Assembly (NCBI RefSeq): GCF_030546575.1
Contig: NZ_JAUOTN010000008.1
Coordinates: forward strand, 124,001-188,000
DNA length: 64,000 nt
DNA from: Pontibacter coccineus
GTDB lineage: Bacteria > Bacteroidota > Bacteroidia > Cytophagales > Hymenobacteraceae
Reading direction: 5' to 3'
Below are positions 7,674 through 16,097 of this stretch, piece by piece (the stretch's first letter is position 1; every line of letters begins with the position of its first letter). The notes below the pieces were generated by a model. That model searched no databases and had not been told where the DNA came from. It was given only the letters and a program-made list of their open reading frames with translations. The position numbers were made by a program, and so were the translations under genes.

Positions 7674-9239
7674 ATGCTGTATACAGATCAACTTTGGGAA
7701 GATTGGGAAAGGAAGACCCTAAAGAATTTTAAGAAAAAGACCTACCTGCATTTCGACCATCCCTTCGATTTTCCTAAATCCAAAGGAGAAATTAAAGAAA
7801 TTGTAAGTTCTATAGATAAGGCTGCAGCACACTCATTCAAGCCGCTCGTAAAAATCAAATTAAAGACACCACGTTACAGGTATCAAGAAGAATTTGCTGG
7901 CAGTCCACACCTATCTGCTAAAGAAAGAAAAGAAAATTACGGTCTAGAAACTAAAACTAGACCCATTTCATTTGCCTCTCATTTTGATAGGTACATCTAT
8001 AGCTTTTACTCTTTTTGTTTAACCCAGAGGTACCAGGAATATATAAAAGTTGAGGGGTTCGATAATTGTGTCTATGCCTATCGAAATGATCTTGATGGTA
8101 AATGTAATATCCAGTTCGCTAAAGAAGTTTTTGATTATGTGAAAAGAACTGGATCATGTACAGCCATAGCTTTGGATATAAAAGGTTACTTCGATAGTAT
8201 AGATCATCAAAAATTAAATGAAAAGTGGTGTAAAGTAATTGGTGTTGCTAATAAGGAGCTTCCCAATGATCAATATAACGTCTTTAGGTCTCTTACAAAG
8301 TACAGCTATGTTAACAATGTTTCCTTGTTAAAACACTATAAAGTAGACTTAGAAGAATATAAAAAGAGCACTAAAAAAAAACCTACACTAACAGACTTAG
8401 TGCCCGGACTAAAATTTAGAAATAAGTTTGCCGAGTTAAGAGAAAAGAACATTATAGTTCAGAATAATTCTTATGAACCCTTACCAGATGGGACTATGCG
8501 CTATTTCGGTATACCTCAGGGGTCTCCTATAAGTGCTCTTCTTTCAAATATATATTTAATAGACTTTGATGAAGAGATTTATAGGCTGAGCCGGAGTGAT
8601 AACTTCTTCTACAGGCGGTACTGTGATGATATAATTCTAATTGTACCTAATAGCAAAGTTGCCTATTATCATGAACTGATTGTAAATCGAATTGGAGAAT
8701 ATCATCTCAAAATTCAGTCTAAAAAAACAGAGAAAATACTATTTTCTAAAGATAAGTTAGGAAAGCTCAGAGGTTTTAATTTTGATAAGATAGGCTTTGC
8801 TTCCGGTTTTGATGAAGCTGTGAATGAAGAGCTTTTCTATAAAAATCTACAATATTTAGGCTTTGAGTTTAACGGCCATAAGACCTTCATTCGTAGCACC
8901 AGTTTGTCTAGATATTTCCGAAAAATGCATAAACGGATTATAAAGACAGTCTATATGTCTTATAGTCCTAATGCTAAAGGAGAGAAAATTTTCAAAAGAC
9001 AATTATTTGAAAGGTACACACATTTAGGAAAGCGAAACTTCCTGTCATATGCTTTGAATGCTTCCAAAAAGTATTACTATAATAATAAGGGTAAAAAGAA
9101 GGAAGGAATGGGCGCTCCTGAAATCCGAGGGCAAATAGCGCAGCACTTAGATGTTCTACTTGCTGAGTTAAATAAGAAAACAAGCGATCGAATACAGCAC
9201 AAGCATAAAAAGAAGAAGCTTAAAAAGATAAGGAGGTAA
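7674..9239 (+). CDS. Reverse transcriptase, probable defence-associated (DRT/unknown-group type)
   Basis: RNA-directed DNA polymerase of 521 residues. The RT core is complete: TRPISFASHFDRYIYSFY (motifs 1-2, about 95-112), LDIKGYFDSIDH (motif A, catalytic Asp168), GIPQGSPIS (motif B, 279-287) and YCDD (motif C, 316-319). A long insert separates motifs A and B, and the tail is very Lys/Arg-rich. No group II intron maturase/endonuclease domain and no retron NAxxH or VTG motif were seen, so an anti-phage unknown-group RT is the best fit; the exact DRT class is not settled. It is strongly AT-rich, opposite to the hsd genes, preceded by a structured leader and ended by a 20-bp stem that begins just before its stop codon. 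The ATG at 7674 has no clear ribosome site. Confidence 0.88.
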   Translation: MLYTDQLWEDWERKTLKNFKKKTYLHFDHPFDFPKSKGEIKEIVSSIDKAAAHSFKPLVKIKLKTPRYRYQEEFAGSPHLSAKERKENYGLETKTRPISFASHFDRYIYSFYSFCLTQRYQEYIKVEGFDNCVYAYRNDLDGKCNIQFAKEVFDYVKRTGSCTAIALDIKGYFDSIDHQKLNEKWCKVIGVANKELPNDQYNVFRSLTKYSYVNNVSLLKHYKVDLEEYKKSTKKKPTLTDLVPGLKFRNKFAELREKNIIVQNNSYEPLPDGTMRYFGIPQGSPISALLSNIYLIDFDEEIYRLSRSDNFFYRRYCDDIILIVPNSKVAYYHELIVNRIGEYHLKIQSKKTEKILFSKDKLGKLRGFNFDKIGFASGFDEAVNEELFYKNLQYLGFEFNGHKTFIRSTSLSRYFRKMHKRIIKTVYMSYSPNAKGEKIFKRQLFERYTHLGKRNFLSYALNASKKYYYNNKGKKKEGMGAPEIRGQIAQHLDVLLAELNKKTSDRIQHKHKKKKLKKIRR

Positions 9240-9266
9240 AAGGTAGTTTACCTCCTTATCTTTTTA
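9221..9266. terminator. Strong bidirectional terminator overlapping the RT stop codon
   Basis: A perfect 20-bp inverted repeat (arms 9221-9240 and 9247-9266, loop AGGTAG) with A and T runs at both ends. It can end the reverse transcriptase transcript and also the opposing hsdM-169 aa transcript, which would uncouple hsdM from hsdS-hsdR. Confidence 0.92.
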
Positions 9267-9312
9267 TTTTAGTATATCTCAAACAGCAACTTAGGCTTTG
9301 GTTCTAGATAAT

Positions 9313-9822
9313 TCAATCCCAGTATTTCACATACTTGTCGAATATCCACATTCCAACTTCTTTAGCTGCGATTCTACTTTCTTGGCTAGATAATGAGAAA
9401 TTTTCCTGGTCTAATGAATAAAGAATCCATGCTCCGTTAGCCTCTGTAATTGTTAAAGGCTTTTCACCATTTGGCTTTGTATTGGAATTTGTATGTTGTT
9501 TTACATAAGCTTGATTATACATTAAGTTTTGTCTGATGTGTGGATTAATCTGCTCGAATTCTTTAATCATTGTTGCAAGAAGCTTTATTCTAAGAGTACT
9601 ATCAATACCAAAATTCATAATTGCACCAATGTCAGCAGCAGAAAGAGCAACTAACATTGCCCAATATTCTAACTCCTTACTGTTCTCATATTTCTTTAAA
9701 TAAGCGTTAGTAAAAAGTGATTGCTTTGTGCCAGTGATATAATGTATAGTATCATCTAATAGCTGTTTAGCTAATTTTGTTTCCCTACTAGAGCTGCTGA
9801 ATATTTTACTTAATAGACTCAT
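9313..9822 (-). CDS. Hypothetical protein within type I R-M locus
   Basis: A 169-residue soluble-looking protein with no signal peptide or membrane helix and no recognised domain. It is mostly helical in appearance, with a central AMLVALSAADIGAIMNFG stretch and a polar Asn/Lys-rich segment around 108-118. It lies 28 bases after hsdM on the same strand, so it is probably co-transcribed with it. It is AT-rich like the neighbouring reverse transcriptase and unlike hsdM. It could belong to the R-M locus, act as a partner of the reverse transcriptase, or be a passenger; nothing in the sequence decides this. Confidence 0.7.
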   Translation of the reverse strand: MSLLSKIFSSSSRETKLAKQLLDDTIHYITGTKQSLFTNAYLKKYENSKELEYWAMLVALSAADIGAIMNFGIDSTLRIKLLATMIKEFEQINPHIRQNLMYNQAYVKQHTNSNTKPNGEKPLTITEANGAWILYSLDQENFSLSSQESRIAAKEVGMWIFDKYVKYWD

Positions 9823-9850
9823 CTTTAAAATTAATTAGGTGTTCAAATTA

Positions 9851-11467
9851 TCACAGCCCAAATCCAATTACCTCTAGATTCTCCCGAATCCGCTTCTCCA
9901 GCAGGGCGCTTTCTTCAAACTGAGCTGCCAGTTCGGTGGTCAGGCCCTTCATTTTTTCTTCAAACGGCACGCCGTCGTCTTCCTCGGCTTCGGAGCCCAC
10001 GTAGCGGCCCGGCGAGAGCACGTAGTTATTGGCGGCCACTTCGGCTAAGGTAGCGGCTTTGCAGAAGCCTTCGGTGTCGGTGTAGCTGCCGCTCAGGTTG
10101 CGCCACGTATGGTAGGTGCCGGCAATGCGGGCCACGTCGGCATCTTCGAACACGCGCAGGCGGCGGCTCGCCATCGTGCCTAGTTTGCGGGCATCAATGA
10201 AGAGGATCTCGTTTTTGCGCTCGCGGTGCTCGCCATCGCGGCCGTCGCGGTTCTTGCTCAAAATAAAGATACAGGCCGGTATGCCAGTGGTCAGGAAAAG
10301 CTTGTCGGGCATCTGCACAATACAGTCTACCATGCCTTGCTGTATCATGTGCTCGCGCACGTTCTTTTCGCCGGCGCTTCCGGTAGTCATGGCGCCGTTG
10401 GCCATCACTACGCCTGCCGTGCCACGCTCCGAGAGGTGGTGCCACAGCGTCTGGAACCACATGTAGTTGGCATTGCCGGGCGTGGTAAAGGTGTCTTTGG
10501 CCCCGAAGAGGCGCGGGTCGTTGTCGGGCAGCAGCTCGGGGTGCCAGTTACTGATGTTGAATGGCGGGTTCATGAGGGCGTAGTCGGCCTTCAGGTCGGG
10601 GAAGCGGTCCTGCAGCAGCGAGTCGCCCAGCTTCACGTCGAAGGAGAGGTTGCGCAGCAGCAGGTTCATTTTGCAAAGGCGCAGCGTGCCTTCGTAGCGC
10701 TCCTGCCCGTAAATGGAGATGTCATTTTTGTCGCCGCCATGCGCCTGCAGAAACTTGAGGCTTTGCACGAACATACCACCCGAGCCGCAGGCCAGGTCCA
10801 TGATGCGGCCCTTGAGCGGCTCCAGCATCTCCACGAGCAAACGCACCACCGAGCCCGGCGTAAAAAATTGTCCTGCACCGGAGCCTTCGGCCATGGCAAA
10901 CTTGCCGATGTAGTATTCATACACACGGCCATAGATGTCGGACTCGGGGTTGTTGATCTCAGAGAACTTCTCTTTAGAGAACAGGTTAATGAGCCCGGCC
11001 ACCTGCGTAGGGGAGAGCTGGCTTTTCACGAAGATCGGCTCCAGTACGCCTTTGTAGTCAGGGTTGCGCTTGCTCAATATTTCGTCGATCAGCACAAAAG
11101 CCTGGTCCACTTTCACCTTGATGTCGTCCTGCTCGGCGTTCTCGCGCAGGTAGGTCCAGGTCGCTTCATTTGGCATGCGGTATACGTTCTTTACCTGGTA
11201 CTCCAGCTCGTCTTCCAGCACCTCATTCTGTTCGTGCTGTTCTATGTTATAGTAGTCGCTTTGCGGGTCAAAGAATGAAAGCTGCAGCTCCTGCTTGCGT
11301 ATCTCAAAGCGCTCGGAGAGGTGCTTCAGAAACAGCAGCGAGAGCACATAGTCTTTGTACTGGTTCTCGGCTACAGCGCCGCGCAGTTCGTTGGCGGCAT
11401 TCCAGAGTTCGTTTTCAAAATCTATATCCGCCTTGGGAGAGGCAGTAGGGGTATTCTTCTTGGCCAT
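9851..11467 (-). CDS. hsdM: Type I restriction-modification methyltransferase subunit (HsdM)
   Basis: N6-adenine methyltransferase subunit that modifies host DNA and forms the core of the HsdMS complex. An N-terminal helical HsdM domain (about 1-140) precedes the catalytic domain with FFTPGSVV (201-208), the SAM-binding motif DLACGSGGMF (224-233) and the catalytic NPPF (300-303). Length 538 aa is normal. The gene is clearly GC-rich, in contrast with the AT-rich block between it and hsdR. A -7-like element lies about 27 bases upstream. It is the first gene of the locus on the minus strand. Confidence 0.95.
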   Translation of the reverse strand: MAKKNTPTASPKADIDFENELWNAANELRGAVAENQYKDYVLSLLFLKHLSERFEIRKQELQLSFFDPQSDYYNIEQHEQNEVLEDELEYQVKNVYRMPNEATWTYLRENAEQDDIKVKVDQAFVLIDEILSKRNPDYKGVLEPIFVKSQLSPTQVAGLINLFSKEKFSEINNPESDIYGRVYEYYIGKFAMAEGSGAGQFFTPGSVVRLLVEMLEPLKGRIMDLACGSGGMFVQSLKFLQAHGGDKNDISIYGQERYEGTLRLCKMNLLLRNLSFDVKLGDSLLQDRFPDLKADYALMNPPFNISNWHPELLPDNDPRLFGAKDTFTTPGNANYMWFQTLWHHLSERGTAGVVMANGAMTTGSAGEKNVREHMIQQGMVDCIVQMPDKLFLTTGIPACIFILSKNRDGRDGEHRERKNEILFIDARKLGTMASRRLRVFEDADVARIAGTYHTWRNLSGSYTDTEGFCKAATLAEVAANNYVLSPGRYVGSEAEEDDGVPFEEKMKGLTTELAAQFEESALLEKRIRENLEVIGFGL

Positions 11468-11493
11468 GTAAGCTAATGTACTCTGTGTTAAAA

Positions 11494-11501
11494 CAAAGGT
11501 A
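11494..11501 (-). promoter_or_regulatory. Candidate -7 element for hsdM
   Basis: CAAAGGTA on the plus strand reads TACCTTTG on the minus strand, matching TAnnTTTG, 27 bases upstream of the hsdM start. No -33 element at ideal spacing was found. Confidence 0.4.
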
Positions 11502-11684
11502 CAAGGTAGGGAAATATCCAGATATGTTAGGAGGAAAATATAGTTTACTTAAAATGTATTTGATGACCAGTGCACTTCTGATTTCTTAGTTGGAAGATAA
11601 AACAATTATCAGGTATAGCGTTTTCAGTTACATAACATATCTTGTAGGCATCACCAGCCTTCCACCTGCTTACTATTTCACACC

Positions 11685-12761
11685 ATGACCATTAAACCCG
11701 CTTACCTTCTTGTGCTGTTTTCTTTTCAGTTCACAGCCTGCACACAATCTGGTAGCACGATATCAGAAATTGACCCGGTATATGGGGTTGTCCTAGACGA
11801 GCTGTACAGAGAGAAAGGGGTAAAGGAAGTGCATGTGGAGCGGGAGCAGTTTTACGAACGCAAACTTGTCTACCCGCGCTACTTGTCGTTGTACTTACTC
11901 CTGGACGATGAGGGAAGGGTCATCCGGAAAGAGACATCCCATAACGACCGCATCAGCAGAAGACTGGATACGGCGTATGATGCGGAAGGGAAGGTCATTT
12001 CAACTATTTCTTACGAAATAAAACCAGGCACTTCAAAAGACCGATCCGGCAGGGAGGGCATTGACTGGGTTTATTCAGAAAGAATGCTACACGAGTCAGA
12101 CGGCAAAGAGACATCCGGTAAATATACCTGGAGTCATGTTAAGCAGGAATGGCACCAGGAGTACGAGTTGCGCACCTGGGAGCAGCATGATACGACCTAT
12201 ACCGAGCAGCGCAACCTTTATGGGACACAAGGTCAGTTACGTGATCTTACCAGAGCCTACTTGCTAGACGGTGACCCTAATGTCCTGCGACAGGATCACC
12301 TTACCTTCTCGCCAAAAGGAATGTCGGAGCCAAGGTATAGGTATACAAAAATAGAAGATGGCAAAGTGATAGAACACGGAAACGTGGACTACGAGTATGA
12401 GCTGTATGCTTTCATGGAAAAGAACCCGGGTAAGCAGCGCTTCATGTTCTCCAAACACGGGTACAGCACGGTGTTGGATGAACTGGCGCGTCAGACAACA
12501 GGCAGGCTGGAGCCTACAATGACGTACCAATACAACGGCAAGGGGCAGCTGATACTGGCGAATGAATACAATACAGAAATAACCTATGAACGTGATGCGG
12601 ATGGGAGAGCGACGGCCAAAAGAGAACGCCACACAGGTGGAGCAGGTGGAACGATCTCGCGCTGTTATTACAACAAGGAGGGACTGCTCACCCATGAAGT
12701 TAAAACCTCCATCCGGGGGGAGCCTTCCGAAACCATGTTTTACAAATATACTTTTCGGTAA
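11685..12761 (+). CDS. Hypothetical lipoprotein with YD-like repeats
   Basis: A 358-residue exported protein. The N-terminus has a hydrophobic stretch ending in FTAC, a plausible lipobox, so the mature protein is probably lipid-anchored at Cys19. The body has several loose repeats of the type YDAEGKVIS, YNGKGQLILANEY, ERDADGRATAK and YNKEGLLTHEV, reminiscent of bacterial YD/RHS-like or MORN-like beta repeats, but no Rhs core motif is present. It is a single gene with a terminator downstream. No function can be assigned. Confidence 0.75.
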   Translation: MTIKPAYLLVLFSFQFTACTQSGSTISEIDPVYGVVLDELYREKGVKEVHVEREQFYERKLVYPRYLSLYLLLDDEGRVIRKETSHNDRISRRLDTAYDAEGKVISTISYEIKPGTSKDRSGREGIDWVYSERMLHESDGKETSGKYTWSHVKQEWHQEYELRTWEQHDTTYTEQRNLYGTQGQLRDLTRAYLLDGDPNVLRQDHLTFSPKGMSEPRYRYTKIEDGKVIEHGNVDYEYELYAFMEKNPGKQRFMFSKHGYSTVLDELARQTTGRLEPTMTYQYNGKGQLILANEYNTEITYERDADGRATAKRERHTGGAGGTISRCYYNKEGLLTHEVKTSIRGEPSETMFYKYTFR

Positions 12762-12846
12762 TCCGATTAACATCCACCGTTCTGGATAGTTTTATTCAGT
12801 CGATATGGAACCAGGTATGTACCTGTTTTCATAACATACTATCAAA

Positions 12847-12877
12847 AAAGCCCTAACACAACCTGTGTTAGGGCTTT
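12847..12877. terminator. Terminator between convergent genes
   Basis: Stem AAAGCCCTAACACA / TGTGTTAGGGCTTT (14 bp, 3-nt loop) with an A run on one side. It serves the 11.7 kb lipoprotein gene and the convergent DUF2167 gene. Confidence 0.88.
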
Positions 12878-12899
12878 GTCATTTCAGGGGATTGGCGGA

Positions 12900-13823
12900 C
12901 TAGTTCGTTACTTTCTCGTCTTCCTTTTCCTGCACATATACTGTTTGTTCTTCTTCGCGTCTGCCTTTGAACCACTTCCATAGGGTACCGCCACCGGCAG
13001 CAATTGCTACCGCGATCACCTTCCAGAATTTAAGCAACACGGCGAAGAAACCTACCTTGGTGAGCACCTTTCCGGCTACCAAGCCGCTCAGCGTCCAGGC
13101 GGCCACTTCGTCCACGTTCGGGTCGAAGTCGAAGTAGCTGTGTCCCTGCTCGAAGTTCACGCTGCTCGTAATCAACGGGATGTTCGCCTTCACGGCCGGC
13201 AAGTCTTCCATGTTGGCGATCGCGTTGAGCATCAGTACGCCCTTGCGGCCCAGTATGCGGACGTTGTAATTCAGCGTATGGCTTTCCATCTCACCGAACC
13301 GGAGCTCCTTAGCCCAGTGCAGGATCTTTTTGTCGTTGTCGTAATAGGGGTTGGAAGCCCATCCGATTAGCTGGATGGCATCGTAACCGTTGGCCTGACG
13401 CTCAGTGTTGCCTTCCAGCGTCTCTTCCTGCATGGTGGTCAGGAGCTCGGTATAGTCGATCTCGTTGGCATCAGCGTCTTTCACATAGCCGATCTCATCG
13501 AACTCAATGTCGAACACCCAGGTGCTGGCATCAAGCACGCCTTTGTCTTCTGGCAGGAGCATGCCCAGTGTAGAACCAGATGCCGGGTTCCCCCACAGCT
13601 CCGTCAACACAAACTCCGACTGCTTAGGGTCGAGGTACTTGAAGCCTTTCGGTACCGTGATCTTGGCCAGGCCATTTCCCAGCGTGATTTCGCCATACTG
13701 GTAGGTGAGCGACGCTTCGATCTCCTGTATCTGGAGCTGAGCCGAATCGACCTCTGTCTCTGTCTGGGCAAAAGAAGTGAGCGCACTCAGGAAGAGCGCA
13801 ATGGTAAAGTAAACTTGTTTCAT
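12900..13823 (-). CDS. DUF2167 family membrane protein
   Basis: The 307-residue product starts at MKQVYF (13823), which gives a clean signal peptide ending SFAQ; a longer frame to 13865 would add 14 residues before it and is less likely. The body matches DUF2167 (for example ITLGNGLAKITVPKGFKYL, the EIGYVKD block and ELRFGEMESHTLNYNVRILGRKGVL). One or two membrane helices follow at about 245-280, and the tail is charged. The family is uncharacterised; it is a predicted envelope protein. Convergent with the upstream lipoprotein gene. Confidence 0.85.
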   Translation of the reverse strand: MKQVYFTIALFLSALTSFAQTETEVDSAQLQIQEIEASLTYQYGEITLGNGLAKITVPKGFKYLDPKQSEFVLTELWGNPASGSTLGMLLPEDKGVLDASTWVFDIEFDEIGYVKDADANEIDYTELLTTMQEETLEGNTERQANGYDAIQLIGWASNPYYDNDKKILHWAKELRFGEMESHTLNYNVRILGRKGVLMLNAIANMEDLPAVKANIPLITSSVNFEQGHSYFDFDPNVDEVAAWTLSGLVAGKVLTKVGFFAVLLKFWKVIAVAIAAGGGTLWKWFKGRREEEQTVYVQEKEDEKVTN

Positions 13824-14052
13824 AAAAAATATTAAAAAGGTTGAGTAATGCGGCTTTGGGCACAAGGTAAGAAATGCTGGTGCCGCAGTGCTGCATCAGG
13901 ATCGGCGACCAGAGCCCTTCCAAAAGGGGAGGCTGGTGATAAAAAAGAGGGTGGTGGTTTGCTGGCTAAAAGTAAAAAATAAATCAATATGGCAATAGGG
14001 ACATTTCCTAATTATTTTAAAACTACTATATTAGGAAGTTGATTTCTAAAAC

Positions 14053-14580
14053 ATGGTACAGGTAGACACCCAACTTTCGCAGCAGGATTTTCTGAAATTC
14101 AATTTCAGCCACTTTTTTAGTAAGCTATTTGTCAAGGTGTTCTTTGCATTTTCTGGTTTTGTAGCGCTGATGTCCCTGTTGGGCTTTTTCCTGATCCTCC
14201 TGACAGACTACGAACAGTCCAGGCCGTTTGAGCAGCTGATGCCCATGTTCATTATGTCCGCTTTAATGGGTCTTGTCTGTTGGTCTGTTTACGCGCAGAG
14301 CAATCGCGTCTACAAGACGACCAATGCCGTGCACGAACCTATTGCTTATACCTTTTCTGATGCAGGTGTTCACCTGAAAGGAAAGACTTTTGAGTCGGAG
14401 CTTAACTGGTCTGGCTTATACAAAATTGTGGAGACGAAAGCATACTTTGTTTTCTACCAGAATAACGTAGCTGCCAACCTGGTACCCAAAAAATCATTCG
14501 ATTCAAAAGAGCAGGTTCTTGCCATAAGAACCTTGATAGCCTCTCAACCAGATCTGAAGCATAAACTCAGAAAAGACTAA
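14053..14580 (+). CDS. YcxB-like membrane protein
   Basis: A 175-residue protein with two membrane helices (about 28-50 and 63-83) followed by a soluble C-terminal domain. TFSDAGVHLKG...SELNWSGLYKIVETKAYFVFYQNN...VPKKSF is the characteristic YcxB-like C-terminal pattern, and length and layout fit that family. Its role is unknown. It stands alone; no terminator was recognised directly downstream. Confidence 0.8.
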   Translation: MVQVDTQLSQQDFLKFNFSHFFSKLFVKVFFAFSGFVALMSLLGFFLILLTDYEQSRPFEQLMPMFIMSALMGLVCWSVYAQSNRVYKTTNAVHEPIAYTFSDAGVHLKGKTFESELNWSGLYKIVETKAYFVFYQNNVAANLVPKKSFDSKEQVLAIRTLIASQPDLKHKLRKD

Positions 14581-14755
14581 AGTTGAGAATTGAATTAGAG
14601 GGCCCACTGCCGCACTGCTTTTCCTATACCTGAAAAACCCAGCACTACCATCTAACCTACCTGGAGAAAAAGAACCAATCCGTTAAGATAAACTGCTGGC
14701 TTTCCGCCTCATTCAGTCCGAGGTTTTAAAGATGATTCTGTAGAGCGTTTACTGC

Positions 14756-15565
14756 TTAGTAAGGATAAGCTGTAAAATCGCACAATTCTTCATCGCAAAG
14801 CAGCTGCCGGAGTTCGGGGTCCTGCAGCACCTGGGTATAATCCATCCACTTGCCGTTAACCTTCAGCTTCCGGTGAATAAGCCGGATGCCATGGCTGTAG
14901 TCGACATACCAGTTAATGTGCCCGGTATAGAGCGGCTGGATGGGTTTGCCGCTTGGGCGGTGCCAGCCGTAAATGGCCACCCGGTTGGGGCGTGTGTCCT
15001 GGCTCACTTTGCTACTGATCACCACATCTTTCTTGATGCCGGCAATAAGTCCCTTTCGTCCCTGGCGCTGCCCTTCGATCATGAGGTGGTGGTGGTAGAA
15101 TGTAGGGGTGCTGTCCCGGAGGGCGTAGAGCGGGAGCGGCTCCAACTTCACGGTGGCTTGCATATAAATGGCGTCTACCATTTTGCGGGTAGGCAGAAAG
15201 CAACCCAGGCTGTCGGCCATTTGCTGTGCGGCCGTGGGAGTGAGGGGGATGCGGGCCCAATCGGCGTTGTGACCGACGCTCACATAATCCGGACTGGCAT
15301 AGAAGGTGGCCTGTATTGTTTTGCCTTCGGCGGTTACAGCGGAAACAGGTATAGCCACAAATTTTCGAAGGAAGTCCGGCACATTGCCACTGAGGATTTC
15401 CCGCACGGCCAGCGAATCGCGCTGCTGCCAGGTATAGGCGGCTGCTTGCTGGTAAAAGGCTGCCCCCGACAAAGCAGCTGCCGGACGGGCTGGTAGAGAG
15501 AGGTTCTTAGGCGCGGTGCAAGACAATGTAAACAGTAGCAAGGAAAAGCAGAGGAATCGTTTCAT
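14756..15565 (-). CDS. Hypothetical lipoprotein
   Basis: The start MKRFLC (15565) is chosen because it gives a lipoprotein signal with FTLSC at Cys16; the frame runs open further upstream. The mature part has no recognised domain. Notable features are LTPTAAQQMADSLGCFLPTRKMVDAIY and a C-terminal region with WYVDYSHGIRLIHRKLKVNGK, then a Cys-containing end LLCDEELCDF. Similar uncharacterised proteins occur in Bacteroidota and the DYSHG block looks like a conserved site. Function unknown. Confidence 0.78.
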   Translation of the reverse strand: MKRFLCFSLLLFTLSCTAPKNLSLPARPAAALSGAAFYQQAAAYTWQQRDSLAVREILSGNVPDFLRKFVAIPVSAVTAEGKTIQATFYASPDYVSVGHNADWARIPLTPTAAQQMADSLGCFLPTRKMVDAIYMQATVKLEPLPLYALRDSTPTFYHHHLMIEGQRQGRKGLIAGIKKDVVISSKVSQDTRPNRVAIYGWHRPSGKPIQPLYTGHINWYVDYSHGIRLIHRKLKVNGKWMDYTQVLQDPELRQLLCDEELCDFTAYPY

Positions 15566-16097
15566 TTTTTTATCAGTCTGCAGGCTTGTAATGCTGCAGT
15601 GTCTGTTACGAGCGGTTTTTTCTTCAGCCAGGTCTGGCACCTGTATACCTTAATTCAGAGGCTTAAGGTAAGGAAAATTAGAAGGTCAGGAAGGGTGGCT
15701 AGCTAATTTTAATTATTTGTGAGGGGGGAGCAAGGTTTACGCAGCAGGTATAGGAATTCAGATTTCTCCTATCGCCGAAATGGAAAGCTGGTCGAAATTG
15801 AAAAATGGTGTATTATCCTCCCAAACTTTCTGTAAACTAGTTGGTTAGCTATAGTAGAGGGACCGCATTGGTTCTATGTTTCACCAATAATTGTGATCGC
15901 CTATGACACCGAATACTGCACTTGCACTGCTACTGGTAGGCTCAGTCGCTTATTTTGTTATCGAGCTGATGATCGACTAAAGTAGCTTAGCGCTTTTTAG
16001 TTCATCAGTACTTGAGGACACGTAAATTCAGCTGCTTGGCAGTTGCTGAAGTGGCTACCAAATCTGTCAGGTATAGGATCTGTCAGGTATAGGCTGG
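15566..16097. other. Intergenic region with iterated motifs and repeat copy
   Basis: No large gene. It holds one copy of a dispersed repeat (15753-15790), a possible 25-codon membrane peptide (15903-15980) and, with the end of the next gene, a cluster of four AGGTATAG/CTATACCT octamers (16069-16130). Confidence 0.5.
15903..15980 (+). CDS. Possible 25-residue single-helix membrane peptide
   Basis: ATG to TAA encodes a peptide with a continuous hydrophobic core (ALALLLVGSVAYFVIELMI) and a short polar start, the size and shape of KdpF- or CcoS-type small membrane proteins. No ribosome site or partner gene is obvious, so this may be a chance frame. Confidence 0.3.
   Translation: MTPNTALALLLVGSVAYFVIELMID

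Noticed and set aside
7674..9239. Group II intron or retron reading of the reverse transcriptase
   Set aside because: No intron domain V-like hairpin, no maturase/endonuclease domain, and no retron NAxxH or VTG motifs were seen.
7440..9268. Diversity-generating retroelement
   Set aside because: No Avd-like gene and no template/variable repeat pair differing at adenines were found nearby.
10226..11278. A 350-codon open frame antisense to hsdM
   Set aside because: Same reason: it mirrors hsdM codons, has no domain, and hsdM carries the methyltransferase motifs.
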